From Chelatococcus albus (GTDB lineage Bacteria > Pseudomonadota > Alphaproteobacteria > Rhizobiales > Beijerinckiaceae): DNA of 57,168 nucleotides. The DNA lies in contig NZ_JASJEV010000017.1 of the NCBI RefSeq assembly GCF_030067675.1, positions 1-57,168 of the forward strand, in the 5' to 3' direction. Of this stretch, positions 1 through 9,668 are shown piece by piece; position 1 is the stretch's first letter; each line of letters opens with the position of its first letter. A model generated the notes under the pieces. That model saw only the letters and a program-made list of their open reading frames with translations. It was not told the origin of the DNA and made no database searches. A program made the translations under genes and the position numbers.

Positions 1-80
1 CCTCGACAACCCGTTCGGCCCGAGGTTGTCACCCATGTCTTAGGTACGTTCTGCAACCCATGTGTCCGGGTTGGACAGCC
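1..80. mobile_element. Possible terminal remnant of an IS481-like element
   Basis: This stretch carries two similar blocks, CACCCATGTCTTAGGTACG (31-49) and CAACCCATGTGTCCGGG (54-70), ending near TTGGACA. Tandem ACCCATGT-type blocks of this kind resemble what I recall at the ends of IS481-family elements in alphaproteobacteria. No transposase reading frame is visible inside the window, so either the element lies to the left or only an end survives. The family assignment is from memory and weak. The rest up to about 220 holds no convincing gene. Confidence 0.35.
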
Positions 81-228
81 GCAGCACGGGCCCGTGCACG
101 GCCGTGACCGGGTTCCCTGCGGCCATCGGCCAGCAATCTCTCCAAGGAGCTGGGGAATGTCGGAGAACCATGAGCGTTGCGGCATAGGCCGAGGCCATTT
201 TGCTTGAAGGGCGGCGATGCTCATTGCG

Positions 229-270
229 TTGAGAATTATTCCAAGAAAACATGGGCAGAATTATTCCAAT
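229..270 (+). promoter_or_regulatory. Two tandem Irr-box (ICE)-like palindromes upstream of hutW
   Basis: Two near-identical elements, TTGAGAATTATTCCAAG (229-245) and GGCAGAATTATTCCAAT (254-270), share the core GAA-TTA-TTC. Their centres are 25 bp apart. The core fits the GAA-N3-TTC centre of the iron control element bound by the rhizobial heme-dependent regulator Irr (consensus TTTAGAA-N3-TTCTAAA); the first copy also matches most flanking positions. The sequence around them is AT-rich compared with its neighbours, as expected for a promoter. The nearest downstream genes handle heme, which fits iron/heme control. Between 271 and the first possible hutW start there is nothing else I can name. 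Confidence 0.55.
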
Positions 271-498
271 TAAGTACTTTGTTTTATTTGATCTGACGCA
301 AGGAGGGGGCGTTGCGGGTCGGAGTACTGCCGAGCCGACAGCATTCAGGCATTGGTGTTTATGCATGGCGCTCGAAACCATTGGAATTGCGGCACTTCAT
401 CCTCTCACCGGGTCGGCGAGCCGTCCGGCCGAAGAGCGCTCCATCCGCCGACCTGTGAATAGGGTCGGTGGTCCGACCCTCGCCGCGGCGGCGGGCCA

Positions 499-2010
499 TT
501 GTCGCCGGACGAGACGCCCCGGGGGCGCCCGGTGAGAGCGCAGGCGCGAGGGGACGCAGAGGCGGCTGGTGGCAACGGCCACAGGGAGGCGGAAGCTCCG
601 CGGGGCGGTCCGCCCGCAGGCTTGTCCCGCGCATTGCCACGGCCCGCTGCCGCCACCATCGAGGACCCTCGAACGGCCTATGCGCCTCGGCGCGGGATCG
701 ACCCCTTGACCGGAGCCTTCGCGCGTCGCCAGTTCGTCGTGCCGTGGCAGGGTTGCCGGCCGATCGACGAGGCCGCGATCGACGCCACGCTGGATTTCAT
801 CTTTGGCACGCCGCGCACCGAGCCGACGGTCGCCTACGTCCACGTTCCCTACTGCCAGAACCATTGCCTGTTCTGCGGCTTCTTCCAGAATGTCTGGCGG
901 CCGGAAGCCTCGGCTGCCTATGTCGCGGACGTAGTCGCCGAGATGGAGCGGGTTGCTGGCACGCCGCTCGTTGCATCCGGCCCGATCGAGGCGGTCTACA
1001 TCGGCGGCGGTACGCCTTCGGCCCTGCACGCCGACGATCTCATGGTCCTCGTCGAAAGCCTCGGACGCATCCTGCCGCTCGCGCCGGACTGCGAGATCAC
1101 CGTTGAAGGCCGCGTCCATGACTTCGGCCTGTCGAAGGCGGTTGCCGCATTGGACGCCGGCGCCAACCGCGTCTCGCTCGGCATCCAGAGCTTCGACACC
1201 CGTGTGCGCCAGCGGCTCGGGCGCAAGGCGTCCGGGAGAGAGGCACGTGCGTTTCTGGCGGATCTCGTCGGTCTCGATCGCGCCGTGATCGGGTGTGACC
1301 TGATCTACGGCCTTCCGGGCCAGGACGATGCCGTGTGGCGTGCCGACGTCGAGGCCGCGATCGAGCTCGGCCTTCACGGGCTGTCGATCTATGCCCTGAA
1401 CGTCTGGCCCGGCGGTCCGCTCTCCAGAGCGATCGACAACGGCAAACTGCCGGCGGCCGGTCCGCTGCCCGCCCAGGCGACGGCCTATGCGCATGCCGTC
1501 GAGACGCTGACGGCGCATGGCTGGCGGCAGATCTCGCAAGCGCATTTCGCGAGGTCACCGCGCGAGCGCAATCGCTACAACCGCCTGATCAAGGAAGGCG
1601 CGAACTGCCTCGCCTTCGGTCCGGGGGCAGGCGGGCACGCGCACGGGTTCCGGTGGCGCAACACCGTCGATATCGCGCGCCGACGCGCCCTCGTCGCCCA
1701 GGGGCGGCGGCCGATCGAAGGGCTGTCGCGGCTTCCCGTGCTGCACCGGGCGCGCACCGCCGTCGTCTCCGGCCTGGAGGACGGCGATCTCGACATCGAG
1801 GCGGTCGAAGCCGCCGCGCCCGGATTCCTGCGCGTGGCCGCCCCCCTGCTGGCGGACTGGGTGGACGCCGGCCTCGGCGAGATGCGCTCGGGCCGCTTCC
1901 GCACGACGCGGGCCGGCGCGTTCTGGATGACGACGCTGGCCACCGGCCTGCACGCCGTTCTCGATCGTCTTGTCCCCACCGAATCGCGACCTGAAGGAGC
2001 TCCAGCATGA
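499..2010 (+). CDS. hutW: HutW/ChuW-type radical SAM heme-degrading methyltransferase
   Basis: Radical SAM protein of the HemN-like family. Known ChuW opens the heme ring without oxygen by a radical methyl transfer, producing anaerobilin and releasing iron. The 4Fe-4S/SAM motif CQNHCLFC lies at about residues 119-126, preceded by YVHVPY, and a glycine-rich YIGGGTPS follows near residue 170, as usual in the family. The N-terminal start is uncertain. Position 499 is a TTG and the first 60 residues are low-complexity, so the true start may be GTG 532 or further in, before the conserved GIDPLTGAFA (about 66-75). The stop overlaps the next start (ATGA), so it is coupled to hutX. Confident on family; substrate is inferred from context. 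Confidence 0.88.
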   Translation: MSPDETPRGRPVRAQARGDAEAAGGNGHREAEAPRGGPPAGLSRALPRPAAATIEDPRTAYAPRRGIDPLTGAFARRQFVVPWQGCRPIDEAAIDATLDFIFGTPRTEPTVAYVHVPYCQNHCLFCGFFQNVWRPEASAAYVADVVAEMERVAGTPLVASGPIEAVYIGGGTPSALHADDLMVLVESLGRILPLAPDCEITVEGRVHDFGLSKAVAALDAGANRVSLGIQSFDTRVRQRLGRKASGREARAFLADLVGLDRAVIGCDLIYGLPGQDDAVWRADVEAAIELGLHGLSIYALNVWPGGPLSRAIDNGKLPAAGPLPAQATAYAHAVETLTAHGWRQISQAHFARSPRERNRYNRLIKEGANCLAFGPGAGGHAHGFRWRNTVDIARRRALVAQGRRPIEGLSRLPVLHRARTAVVSGLEDGDLDIEAVEAAAPGFLRVAAPLLADWVDAGLGEMRSGRFRTTRAGAFWMTTLATGLHAVLDRLVPTESRPEGAPA

Positions 2011-2537
2011 GCAACACGACCCAAGCGGCCGACGACCGGCGCGCAAGCCTCGCCAGGCGGCTGGCGGAGAACCCGGATGGCGTGATCGAGACGCTTGCCC
2101 GCGACCACGGCGTTACGACGCTCGAGGCCACGCGCATGCTGCCCTCGGCCAACTGCAGCTGGGCGCCGGCCACCGCATTCGCCGACATCTTCAAGGATAT
2201 CGCCACCTGGGGCGATGTGCTGTTCCTTGTCCACACGCCGAACATCGTGCTCGAATGCGTCGGCCCCGTGCCTCGCGGCGAATTTGGTCGCGGCTTCTTC
2301 AACCTGCACGGCGACGGGCCGATCGGCGGCCACATCAAGGCCGACCGCTGCTCGGCGATCGCCTTCGTGCGGCGCCCGTTCATGGGGCTCGACAGCTGCT
2401 CGATCCAGTTTTTCGACGAGGATGGGGCCGCGATGTTCAAGATCTTCGTCCGCCGCCGCCCCGACCGGTCGCTGGATGCAAGCCAGGTTCGCGCCTTCCA
2501 GGCGCTCGCGGCGCAATTCGCCGCTACGGCATCGTGA
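2007..2537 (+). CDS. hutX: HutX/ChuX-type cytosolic heme carrier
   Basis: 176-residue protein of the HutX/HuvX/ChuX family, small cytosolic heme-binding proteins that pass heme to degrading enzymes. Recognisable segments are the N-terminal helical stretch with LARDHGVTTLEATRML, the central FADIFKDIATWGDVLF, and GPVPRGEFGRGFFNLHG followed by GGHIKADRCSAIAFV. The start codon overlaps the hutW stop by 4 bp and has GGAG about 10 bases upstream, so translation is coupled. Length is typical. It sits between the radical SAM enzyme and a reductase, exactly as ChuX does between ChuW and ChuY. Confidence 0.88.
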   Translation: MSNTTQAADDRRASLARRLAENPDGVIETLARDHGVTTLEATRMLPSANCSWAPATAFADIFKDIATWGDVLFLVHTPNIVLECVGPVPRGEFGRGFFNLHGDGPIGGHIKADRCSAIAFVRRPFMGLDSCSIQFFDEDGAAMFKIFVRRRPDRSLDASQVRAFQALAAQFAATAS

Positions 2538-2538
2538 C

Positions 2539-3222
2539 ATGCGCCTCCTCGTGTTCGGCGGCAGCGGCCGCACGGGGCGGGCATTCGTCGTGCGCGCCGC
2601 GACGGCGGGCTGGAGCGTGCATGCCACCGGGCGCGATCCAGCCCGGCTGGCGGCGCTCGGCGGCGACGTCGCCTGGTCCGCCCTGGATGCAGGCAACGCC
2701 CCGGCGGTTCTCGATCTCGTCCGGTCCGTGCGGCCGACGGCGATCGTGTCGCTGATTGGCGGGCCATGTGAAGGAGGTTTCGTCGACGAGATCGGCAATA
2801 TCGCGATCGCTGACGCCGCCGCCGCGGCAGGCGTGCGCCGCGTCGTTCAGGTGTCGTCGCTCGCGTGCGGCGACAGCCGACCCTACGCGTCCCTGCGCCT
2901 CGTCGCGGCGATCGGCCTCGTCCTCGATGCGAAGACCCGGGCCGAAGATCATCTTCGCGGTCTCGATCTCGACTGGACCATCGTGCGGCCGGCCGGGCTG
3001 ATCGATGGCGATCCCAGCGGCATGGGGGCGCTCTACGACGATCCGCGCGTGCACGGCCGCATCGGCCGGGCGGATCTCGCCGCGCTTCTTCTTGCCTGCC
3101 TGACGGCCGAGGTCACGGTGCGCAAGGTCCTGTCGGCTGTCGATCGGTCCCTGCTCTGCGGCCCCGACGACGCCCGTGCGTTCGCGCTGACCAGGGCTGC
3201 TGCCCCTCCTCCAGTCGCCTGA
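2539..3222 (+). CDS. NAD(P)H-binding Rossmann protein, likely ChuY-type anaerobilin reductase
   Basis: 227-residue extended-SDR/NAD(P)H-binding (NmrA-like) protein. It opens with the dinucleotide-binding motif LLVFGGSGRTGR and contains VVQVSSLACGDSRPY and a DWTIVRPAGLIDGDPSG segment typical of atypical SDRs and flavin/biliverdin reductase-like proteins. It begins one base after the hutX stop, so it is the third gene of the same operon. In E. coli O157 the equivalent position is held by ChuY, which reduces anaerobilin with NAD(P)H. That role is my inference from order and fold; a generic reductase cannot be excluded. There is no classical Tyr-x3-Lys pair that I could assign with certainty. Confidence 0.75.
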   Translation: MRLLVFGGSGRTGRAFVVRAATAGWSVHATGRDPARLAALGGDVAWSALDAGNAPAVLDLVRSVRPTAIVSLIGGPCEGGFVDEIGNIAIADAAAAAGVRRVVQVSSLACGDSRPYASLRLVAAIGLVLDAKTRAEDHLRGLDLDWTIVRPAGLIDGDPSGMGALYDDPRVHGRIGRADLAALLLACLTAEVTVRKVLSAVDRSLLCGPDDARAFALTRAAAPPPVA

Positions 3223-3942
3223 ACGGGCAGCCCGCGCCGGCACCGAGACGTTCGTCCGCGTTCTGGCCGACGCGCCCGGGCCGTGGAACATCCGGGTTGT
3301 CCGCATCAGACCGCACGCGATCGCGCGGCGCGACGGCAGACGGTTCCCATGCTGGCGGTCCATTCCAACCGAAGGCCTCGGCATGAGGCCTGTCCGTCGG
3401 GCGAAAACTGGACGGGGCGGCCATCGGCCGTCATGGACCGGGCGCAAATCGTCGAGATGATGGACGCCGAGGTTCCGGCCAAGAAACGCGGCCCTTACAA
3501 GAAGCGCGCGGCTCAAATTTCGAACTGAGACACTACCGCGCCGCGCTGTCGTCGGCCCGGTGGCGCAGGACGAGGCACGCGGCGGCGGTCGAAGCGCGCC
3601 TCGTCCTCTCCGGCGCCGCGCGCCGCGTCCTCGCCTACGGGTGACAGGTCGCCGACACCGCCCGCAACCACGGCGTCTCCGCAACGCTGGCTGAAAGGTT
3701 CTGACGGGCGGGCCCCCTTCACGCGCTGTCAAACATCTCTTCCCGACTCCCAAGGGAGCCATGAGCGTCGGGCCTGCACTCTTCGATGGCCCTGGTTGAG
3801 GCGATCGACGCTCTGAGCTCTGCCGCAGTCAGCCGCCGGACGTTGATCGCGCAGAGGGGCCGTCATGCGCCAGATGTCCTGGTTTCGACAGTCCGCCTCG
3901 GCGCTGTCCTCGTGGGCCGGCCGGGTTCGCCTTGCGTCCTCT
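3223..3942. pseudogene. Intergenic region with possible decayed HTH-like gene
   Basis: About 720 bases without a convincing intact gene. An 81-residue frame at 3283-3528 ends in EVPAKKRGPYKKRAAQISN, a basic tail. Downstream, in another frame and interrupted by stops, a peptide ending with VADTARNHGVSATLAERF (about 3650-3702) looks like the helix-turn-helix part of a small DNA-binding or transposase-accessory protein. Reading through would require at least one frameshift and would cross stop codons, so this is at best a remnant. Family unknown. Possible fragments from a plasmid-type regulator or a mobile element are only a guess. Confidence 0.25.
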
Positions 3943-5751
3943 TCACGGCTGCATGACATAGGTCCCGGGTGCGGGACCGAGGGGCGGTCGGCCGGTGAGC
4001 CGGATCGCCGGTGCCGGTATCGGCGCGCCCGAGCGTTCCGCGAGCCAGGCGAACCATTCGGGCCACCACGAGCCCTCCCGGTGCTCGGCCTCGGCAAGGA
4101 AGGTGTCGGGATCGACGTAGAGATCCTCGGCCCGCTTGGTCATCACCCGGTAGCTGCGATTGGGGCGACCTGGCTCCGAGACGATGCCGGCGTTGTGCCC
4201 TCCGGATGTCAGGAGGTAGGTGACGTCCGCATCGACGAGGAGGTGGATCTTGTAGGTCGAGCGCCAGGGCGCCACGTGGTCGCGCTCGGCACCGACCGCG
4301 AAGATCGGGGCGCGGATGTCGGTGAGCGCGACCGGCTTGCCGTCGGTGCGGAAGCGCCCCTCGGCGAGATCGTTGTCGAGGAAGAGGTGACGCAGGTACT
4401 GCGCGTGCATGCGGTAGGGCATGCGCGTCGCGTCGGCGTTCCACGCCATCAGGTCGGTCATGGGCTCGCGCTCGCCCATGAGATAGCTGCGCACCCCGTA
4501 GGACCAGATCAGGTCGTTCGAGCGCAGGAGCTGGAAGGCGCCGGCCATCTGCCGCGTGTCGAGATAGCCGCGCTGCCACATCAGATCCTCGAGGAAGTGG
4601 ATCTGGCTCTCGTTGATGAACAGCGACAGCTCGCCCGGCTCGGTGAAATCGGTCTGGGCGGCGAAGAGGGTGATGCTCGCCAGCCGCTCATCGCCGTCCC
4701 GCGCCATGCCGGCGGCCGCGATCGCGAGCAGCGTGCCACCGAGGCAGTAGCCGACGGCGTGCACCTTGCGCTCTGGCAGCACGGCGCCGACGGCGTCGAG
4801 TGCCGCCATGACACCGAGGCGGCGGTAGTCCTCCATGTCGAGGTCGCGGTCACCCTCGTCCGGGTTCTTCCAGGAGAGCATGAAGACCGTGAAGCCCGCA
4901 TCCGTCAGGTGGCGCACCAGCGAATTCGCCGGCGACAGGTCGAGGATGTAGTACTTCATGATCCAGGCCGGCACGATCAGCACGGGTTCGGGTCGCACCT
5001 GCTTCGTCGTCGGCGCATATTGGATGAGCTCGATCAGGCGATTGCGGTAGACGACCGCGCCCGGCGAGATCGCGACGTCGCGGCCCACCACGAAGGCCTC
5101 CGTGCCCACCGGCCTCTCGCGCGCGAGCAGGCGGCGCAGGTCCTCGACGTAGTTGCCGAACCCCGCGAGGAGGTTGGTGCCCTGCATGGCCAGCGTGCGC
5201 TCCAGCACTTCGGGATTGGTCGCCGGCAGGTTGGACGGCGAGACCATGTCGAGGAGCTGGCGGGTGGCGAAGGCCACGACCGCCTCGTGCTGCGCCGTCA
5301 CGCCGGCGACGCCGGTCGTGGCGCTGTGCCACCATTGCTGGTTGAGCAGGAAACCCTGGTAGATGACGTTGAACGGCCACTGCCGCCAGGCCTCGCCGCT
5401 GAAGCGCTTGTCCTGGGGCAGGGGCTCGATGCAGGGCTCCGCCCTGCCGCAGCTCAGGCACTGGGCCTCGACCTGGGTTGCCCAGCGCAGGACCTTGCGA
5501 GCGGCCTTGTCCAGGAGCTGCAGCTGCTTGCCCGGCGAGAAGGCGAGGTGGGTCGCCCAGTCGAGATAGGCTCCCCCCAGGGCCGCCGGCGAGAGCCCGC
5601 CGGTGAGGCGGGCGAGGGAGGAATGCACCAGCCTGTCGAGTGCATTGTCGCCCTCGGCCGCATGTCCGGTCGCCCCAGCCGGTGAAGGGCCCGCAGCGGT
5701 TTCGGCCCTGCCGGCGGCCCACGTCTTTGCGTCGGTGGCGGTGCTCGGCAT
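3943..5751 (-). CDS. phaC: Class I poly(3-hydroxyalkanoate) synthase
   Basis: 602-residue PHA synthase that polymerises (R)-3-hydroxyacyl-CoA into storage polyester on granules. It has the PhaC N-terminal domain (about 60-250, with WPFNVIYQGFLL) and an alpha/beta hydrolase core. The lipase-like box GYCLGG places the catalytic cysteine near residue 336. The aspartate region AVGAERDHVAPW and the histidine region TSGGHNAGIV complete the triad, and the WWPEW near the C-terminus is characteristic. I chose ATG at 5751 because GGAG lies about 7 bases upstream; longer upstream frames lack homology. No phaA/B, phasin or phaR is next to it. It faces away from the HlyD/RbbA operon. Confidence 0.95.
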   Translation of the reverse strand: MPSTATDAKTWAAGRAETAAGPSPAGATGHAAEGDNALDRLVHSSLARLTGGLSPAALGGAYLDWATHLAFSPGKQLQLLDKAARKVLRWATQVEAQCLSCGRAEPCIEPLPQDKRFSGEAWRQWPFNVIYQGFLLNQQWWHSATTGVAGVTAQHEAVVAFATRQLLDMVSPSNLPATNPEVLERTLAMQGTNLLAGFGNYVEDLRRLLARERPVGTEAFVVGRDVAISPGAVVYRNRLIELIQYAPTTKQVRPEPVLIVPAWIMKYYILDLSPANSLVRHLTDAGFTVFMLSWKNPDEGDRDLDMEDYRRLGVMAALDAVGAVLPERKVHAVGYCLGGTLLAIAAAGMARDGDERLASITLFAAQTDFTEPGELSLFINESQIHFLEDLMWQRGYLDTRQMAGAFQLLRSNDLIWSYGVRSYLMGEREPMTDLMAWNADATRMPYRMHAQYLRHLFLDNDLAEGRFRTDGKPVALTDIRAPIFAVGAERDHVAPWRSTYKIHLLVDADVTYLLTSGGHNAGIVSEPGRPNRSYRVMTKRAEDLYVDPDTFLAEAEHREGSWWPEWFAWLAERSGAPIPAPAIRLTGRPPLGPAPGTYVMQP

Positions 5752-5906
5752 GCGACACTCCTTCGGTCTGCATCCTCGGGCAGGATCCCAGTCATTTTGC
5801 GCCGCACAATGACTTGCATCAATGCCGTACCGCGGCTGCGGTGTTTCCTCGATCTGCCCGGCCGTGCCCGCGAGCGTGCCGGCGGTTCGCACACGGAGCT
5901 TCTGCC

Positions 5907-6923
5907 ATGCGCCTCGCCCGTCGTCTCGGTCCGGTCCTCGCCGCGACGGCATTTGTCCTCGCAGCCGGCGTGGCGAGCGCGCCTGCCCAGTCGCGCCTCG
6001 AGAGCCTGATCAACCGCCTGCGCCGAGGCAGCCTGCCCGAGGGGATCGCCAAGGCGAACGGCCGCATAGAGGCCGTGCAGGTGGACGTCGCCGCCAAGTA
6101 TCCGGGCCGGCTGCTCGAGGTGACGGTGGAGGAGGGCGACACCGTCGAGGCCGGGGCGGCCATCGCCCGCATCGATGCGGCGGAATACGAGGCACAGTTG
6201 CGCGGAGCCGAGGCGCAGGTGCTGCGTGCGCGCGAGGCCCGCACCGAGGCGGAGGCGCTGGTCGCCCAGCGCGAGAGCGACCTCGGCCTCGCGAACACCG
6301 AACTGCGGCGCGGCGAGGACCTGTTCAGGAACGGACACGCGACGGCGCAGCAGCTCGACCAGCGTCGCACACGGATGCGGATCGCGGAGGCGGCCCATCG
6401 CGCGGCCCTCGCCGCCCGGGAACAGGCCGGGCGCGCCATCGAGGCAGCCGAGGCGGAGGTGGCACGCTTGAAGGCGGTGCTCGCGGACATGGTGCTCGTC
6501 GCGCCCCGGCGCGGCCGCGTGCAGTACAAGCTCGTGCGCTCCGGCGAGGTCGTGGCCGCCGGCCAGCGCGTCGTGACCCTTCTCGACCTCGCCGACGTCT
6601 ACATGACCATCTTCCTGCCGGCGCGCGATGCTGGCGGCGTCATCCTCGGCGATGCGGCGCGCATCATCCTCGATCCCGTGCCGCAGTATGTCGTCCCCGC
6701 CACTGTCAGCTTTGTCGCCACGGAGGCGCAGTTCACGCCACGGGCTGTCGAAACGGCGGAGGAGCGCGAGAAGCTGATGTTCCGGGTGAAGCTGCAGATC
6801 GATTCCGGCCTTCTCAAGCGCTACGAGCGCCAGGTGAAGACCGGGGTGCGCGGCCTCGGCTTCGTGCGCACCAGTATGGAGGCCGGCTGGCCGACCGATC
6901 TTGCCGTGAAGCTGCCGCAATGA
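5907..6923 (+). CDS. HlyD-family periplasmic adaptor (YhiI-like)
   Basis: 338-residue membrane-fusion protein. A signal peptide or N-terminal anchor (about 1-28, ending near ASAPAQS) is followed by a biotinyl-lipoyl-like half ([21 protein letters not shown]), an alanine/glutamate-rich coiled-coil hairpin (about 95-195), the second lipoyl half ([14 protein letters not shown]) and a beta-barrel domain. ATG 5907 has GGAG about 8 bases upstream. The stop overlaps the next start (ATGA). The trio adaptor, double-ATPase/permease and second permease is the same arrangement as E. coli yhiI-rbbA-yhhJ, so it probably links an inner-membrane ABC exporter to the periplasm or an outer-membrane channel. Substrate unknown. 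Confidence 0.88.
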   Translation: MRLARRLGPVLAATAFVLAAGVASAPAQSRLESLINRLRRGSLPEGIAKANGRIEAVQVDVAAKYPGRLLEVTVEEGDTVEAGAAIARIDAAEYEAQLRGAEAQVLRAREARTEAEALVAQRESDLGLANTELRRGEDLFRNGHATAQQLDQRRTRMRIAEAAHRAALAAREQAGRAIEAAEAEVARLKAVLADMVLVAPRRGRVQYKLVRSGEVVAAGQRVVTLLDLADVYMTIFLPARDAGGVILGDAARIILDPVPQYVVPATVSFVATEAQFTPRAVETAEEREKLMFRVKLQIDSGLLKRYERQVKTGVRGLGFVRTSMEAGWPTDLAVKLPQ

Positions 6924-9667
6924 GCGCCGCGCCCGTCGCCCGCATCGCGGGACTGTCGCACCGCTACGGCGCAACGCAGGCACTCGACGCCGTAACCCTC
7001 GACATCCCCGCTGGCTGCATGGCCGGGCTCATCGGCCCGGACGGCGTCGGCAAGTCGACGCTGCTCGCCATCCTCGCCGGGGTGCGCCGCATCCAGAGCG
7101 GCACGGTCGAGGTCCTGGGCGGTGCCATGCAGGAGGCGGGCCACCGCGTCGCGACCTCCGCGCGCATCGCCTACATGCCACAGGGGCTCGGCCGCAACCT
7201 CTATCCCACGCTCAGTGTCTTCGAGAACCTGGACTTCTTCGGCCGTCTCTTCGGCCAGCCGCGGCGGGAGCGCGAGCGGCGCATCGCGGAGCTCCTGGCG
7301 GCGACGGGGCTCGACCCCTTTCCCGACCGGCCGGCGGGCAAGCTGTCGGGCGGCATGAAGCAGAAGCTCGGGCTGTGCTGCGCCCTGATCCACGACCCGG
7401 ACCTCCTCGTCCTCGACGAGCCGACGACGGGCGTCGATCCCCTGTCGCGGCGGCAATTCTGGGACCTCATCGAGGGCATGCGCGCGCGCCGGCCGCACAT
7501 GAGCGTCCTTGTCGCCACCGCCTACATGGAGGAGGCCGAGCGCTTCGACTGGCTCGCTGCCATGGACGACGGGCGCGTCATCGCCGCCGGCACGCCCGAC
7601 GCTGTCAGGCGGCAGGCCGGAGCGCAGACGCTGGAGGAGGCCTTCGTCGCCCTTCTGCCGCCCGAGAAGCGCGCCCGCCACTCGCCGCTCGCGGCGCGCC
7701 CGCGGCTCGCGGCCGATGGGCCCGCCGCCATCGAGGCGGAGGGGCTCACCTGCCGCTTCGGCGACTTCACGGCCGTCGACCACGTGAGCTTCCGCATCGG
7801 TCGCGGCGAGATCTTCGGCTTCCTCGGCTCGAACGGCTGCGGCAAGACCACGACGATGAAGATGCTCACCGGCCTCCTGCCGGCGAGCGAAGGCACGGCG
7901 AAGCTCTTTGGCCGCCCGCTCGACGCGCGCGACCTCGAGACGCGCCGCCGGGTCGGCTACATGTCGCAGTCCTTCTCGCTCTACGGCGAGCTGACCGTGC
8001 GGCAGAACCTCGTGCTGCACGCCGGGCTCTTCCACCTGCCGCGCGAGCGCATCGGCCCGCGCGTCGCCGAGATGCTGGCGCGTTTCGACCTCGAGGCGGT
8101 GGCCGAGGCGCGCCCCGAGGCCCTGCCGCTCGGCATGCGCCAACGTCTGCAACTCGCGGTCGCGGTGATCCACGAGCCGGAGATGCTCATCCTCGACGAG
8201 CCGACTTCGGGCGTCGATCCTGTGGCGCGCGACGCCTTCTGGCGCATCCTCCTCGACCTGTCGCGCGACGAGGGCGTGACAATCTTCATCTCGACCCATT
8301 TCATGAACGAGGCGGAGCGTTGCGACCGCATCTCGCTCATGCATGCCGGCAAGGTGCTGGCGGTGGGCACGCCCGAGGCCCTGAAGCAGGAGCGTGGCTC
8401 AGCCTCGCTCGAGGAGGCCTTCGTCTCCCATCTCGCGGAGGCGGCCGGCATCCGGCTCGACGAGCCACCGGCGCGCCACGGCGCCGCGGGCGGGAGATCG
8501 GTGGTGGCGGCGTCGCCGCCGGACGCGCCGCCGCCGCGCCGCTTCGACGCCGGCCGCCTCTGGGCCTATGCGCGCCGCGAGACGATGGAGATCCTGCGTG
8601 ATCCGATCCGCCTCGCCTTCGCCCTCCTCGGACCGATCATTCTGATGATCACCTTCGGCTTCGGCATCTCCTTCGACGTCGAGCGCCTGTCCTTCGCCGT
8701 CTTCGACCAGGACAGATCGGCAGAGAGCCGGCGGCTCACCGAGAGCTTCTCGGGCTCGCGCTATTTCGTCGAGCGCGCGCCCATCGATTCGGCAGAGGCG
8801 CTGGAGACGCGGTTGAGAAGTGGCGAACTGGCGCTCGCCATCGAGATCCCGCCCGACTTCGGGCGCGATCTGACGGCAGGCCGCAGGCCCGAAGTCGCCG
8901 TGACGCTCGACGGGGCCATGCCCTTCCGGGCGGAGACGGCGAGGGGCTACGTCCAGGGGCTCGCCCTGCGATATCTCGAGGAAGAGGCGCGCGAACGCCT
9001 CGGCCACGCGAGCGCCCCGTCGCCGGTCGGCGTCGAGACGCGCTTCCGCTACAACCAGGCCTTCAAGAGTGTCTACGCCATCGTGCCGAGTGTCATCATG
9101 CTGATGCTCGTGCTCATTCCTGCGATCATGACGGCGGTGGGCGTGGTGCGGGAAAAGGAGGCGGGCTCGATCGCCAATTTCCGCGCGACGCCCGTCGGTC
9201 GGCTCGAGTTCCTCCTCGGCAAGCAGTTGCCTTATGTGGCGATCGCGCTCGCGAGCTTCGTCACCCTGCTCGTGCTGGCGCTCGCCCTCTTCGGCGTCGG
9301 CGTGAAGGGCTCGCTGCCGGTCCTTGTTGCCGGCACGCTCCTCTACGTGCTCGCGACGACGGGCTTTGGCCTCCTCGTCTCCTCCTTCACGCGCACGCAG
9401 ATCGCCGCAGTCTTCGCCACCTCCGTCATCTCCATGGTGCCGGCGGTGAACTTCTCGGGCCTCCTGGTCCCGGTCTCGTCGCTGTCGGGCGGCGGGCGGC
9501 TCCTGGGCCTCGCCTTCCCCGCGGCCTGGTACCAGCCGATCAGCGTCGGCACCTTCACGAAGGGCCTGCACCTCGGCGCGCTGTGGCCCAATCTCGCCGC
9601 GCTTGCGGGCTTCGCCGCGCTGTTCCTCGTCGCCGCCCGGGCGGCGCTCGCGAAGCAGGAGCCCTGA
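6920..9667 (+). CDS. rbbA: RbbA-like fusion of two ABC ATPase domains and a permease
   Basis: 915-residue protein, close to E. coli RbbA in size and design. ATPase domain 1 has Walker [10 protein letters not shown] (about 36-44), signature [10 protein letters not shown] and Walker [13 protein letters not shown]. ATPase domain 2 has GSNGCGKTT (about 310), Walker [13 protein letters not shown] and a degenerate signature LPLGMRQRL in place of LSGGQ. The C-terminal third (from about 550) is an ABC-2 type permease with a long extracytoplasmic loop and membrane segments. RbbA in E. coli is described as a ribosome-associated ATPase; in this operon context an export role is at least as plausible. The start overlaps the adaptor stop by 4 bp. 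Confidence 0.9.
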   Translation: MSAAPVARIAGLSHRYGATQALDAVTLDIPAGCMAGLIGPDGVGKSTLLAILAGVRRIQSGTVEVLGGAMQEAGHRVATSARIAYMPQGLGRNLYPTLSVFENLDFFGRLFGQPRRERERRIAELLAATGLDPFPDRPAGKLSGGMKQKLGLCCALIHDPDLLVLDEPTTGVDPLSRRQFWDLIEGMRARRPHMSVLVATAYMEEAERFDWLAAMDDGRVIAAGTPDAVRRQAGAQTLEEAFVALLPPEKRARHSPLAARPRLAADGPAAIEAEGLTCRFGDFTAVDHVSFRIGRGEIFGFLGSNGCGKTTTMKMLTGLLPASEGTAKLFGRPLDARDLETRRRVGYMSQSFSLYGELTVRQNLVLHAGLFHLPRERIGPRVAEMLARFDLEAVAEARPEALPLGMRQRLQLAVAVIHEPEMLILDEPTSGVDPVARDAFWRILLDLSRDEGVTIFISTHFMNEAERCDRISLMHAGKVLAVGTPEALKQERGSASLEEAFVSHLAEAAGIRLDEPPARHGAAGGRSVVAASPPDAPPPRRFDAGRLWAYARRETMEILRDPIRLAFALLGPIILMITFGFGISFDVERLSFAVFDQDRSAESRRLTESFSGSRYFVERAPIDSAEALETRLRSGELALAIEIPPDFGRDLTAGRRPEVAVTLDGAMPFRAETARGYVQGLALRYLEEEARERLGHASAPSPVGVETRFRYNQAFKSVYAIVPSVIMLMLVLIPAIMTAVGVVREKEAGSIANFRATPVGRLEFLLGKQLPYVAIALASFVTLLVLALALFGVGVKGSLPVLVAGTLLYVLATTGFGLLVSSFTRTQIAAVFATSVISMVPAVNFSGLLVPVSSLSGGGRLLGLAFPAAWYQPISVGTFTKGLHLGALWPNLAALAGFAALFLVAARAALAKQEP

Positions 9668-9668
9668 A

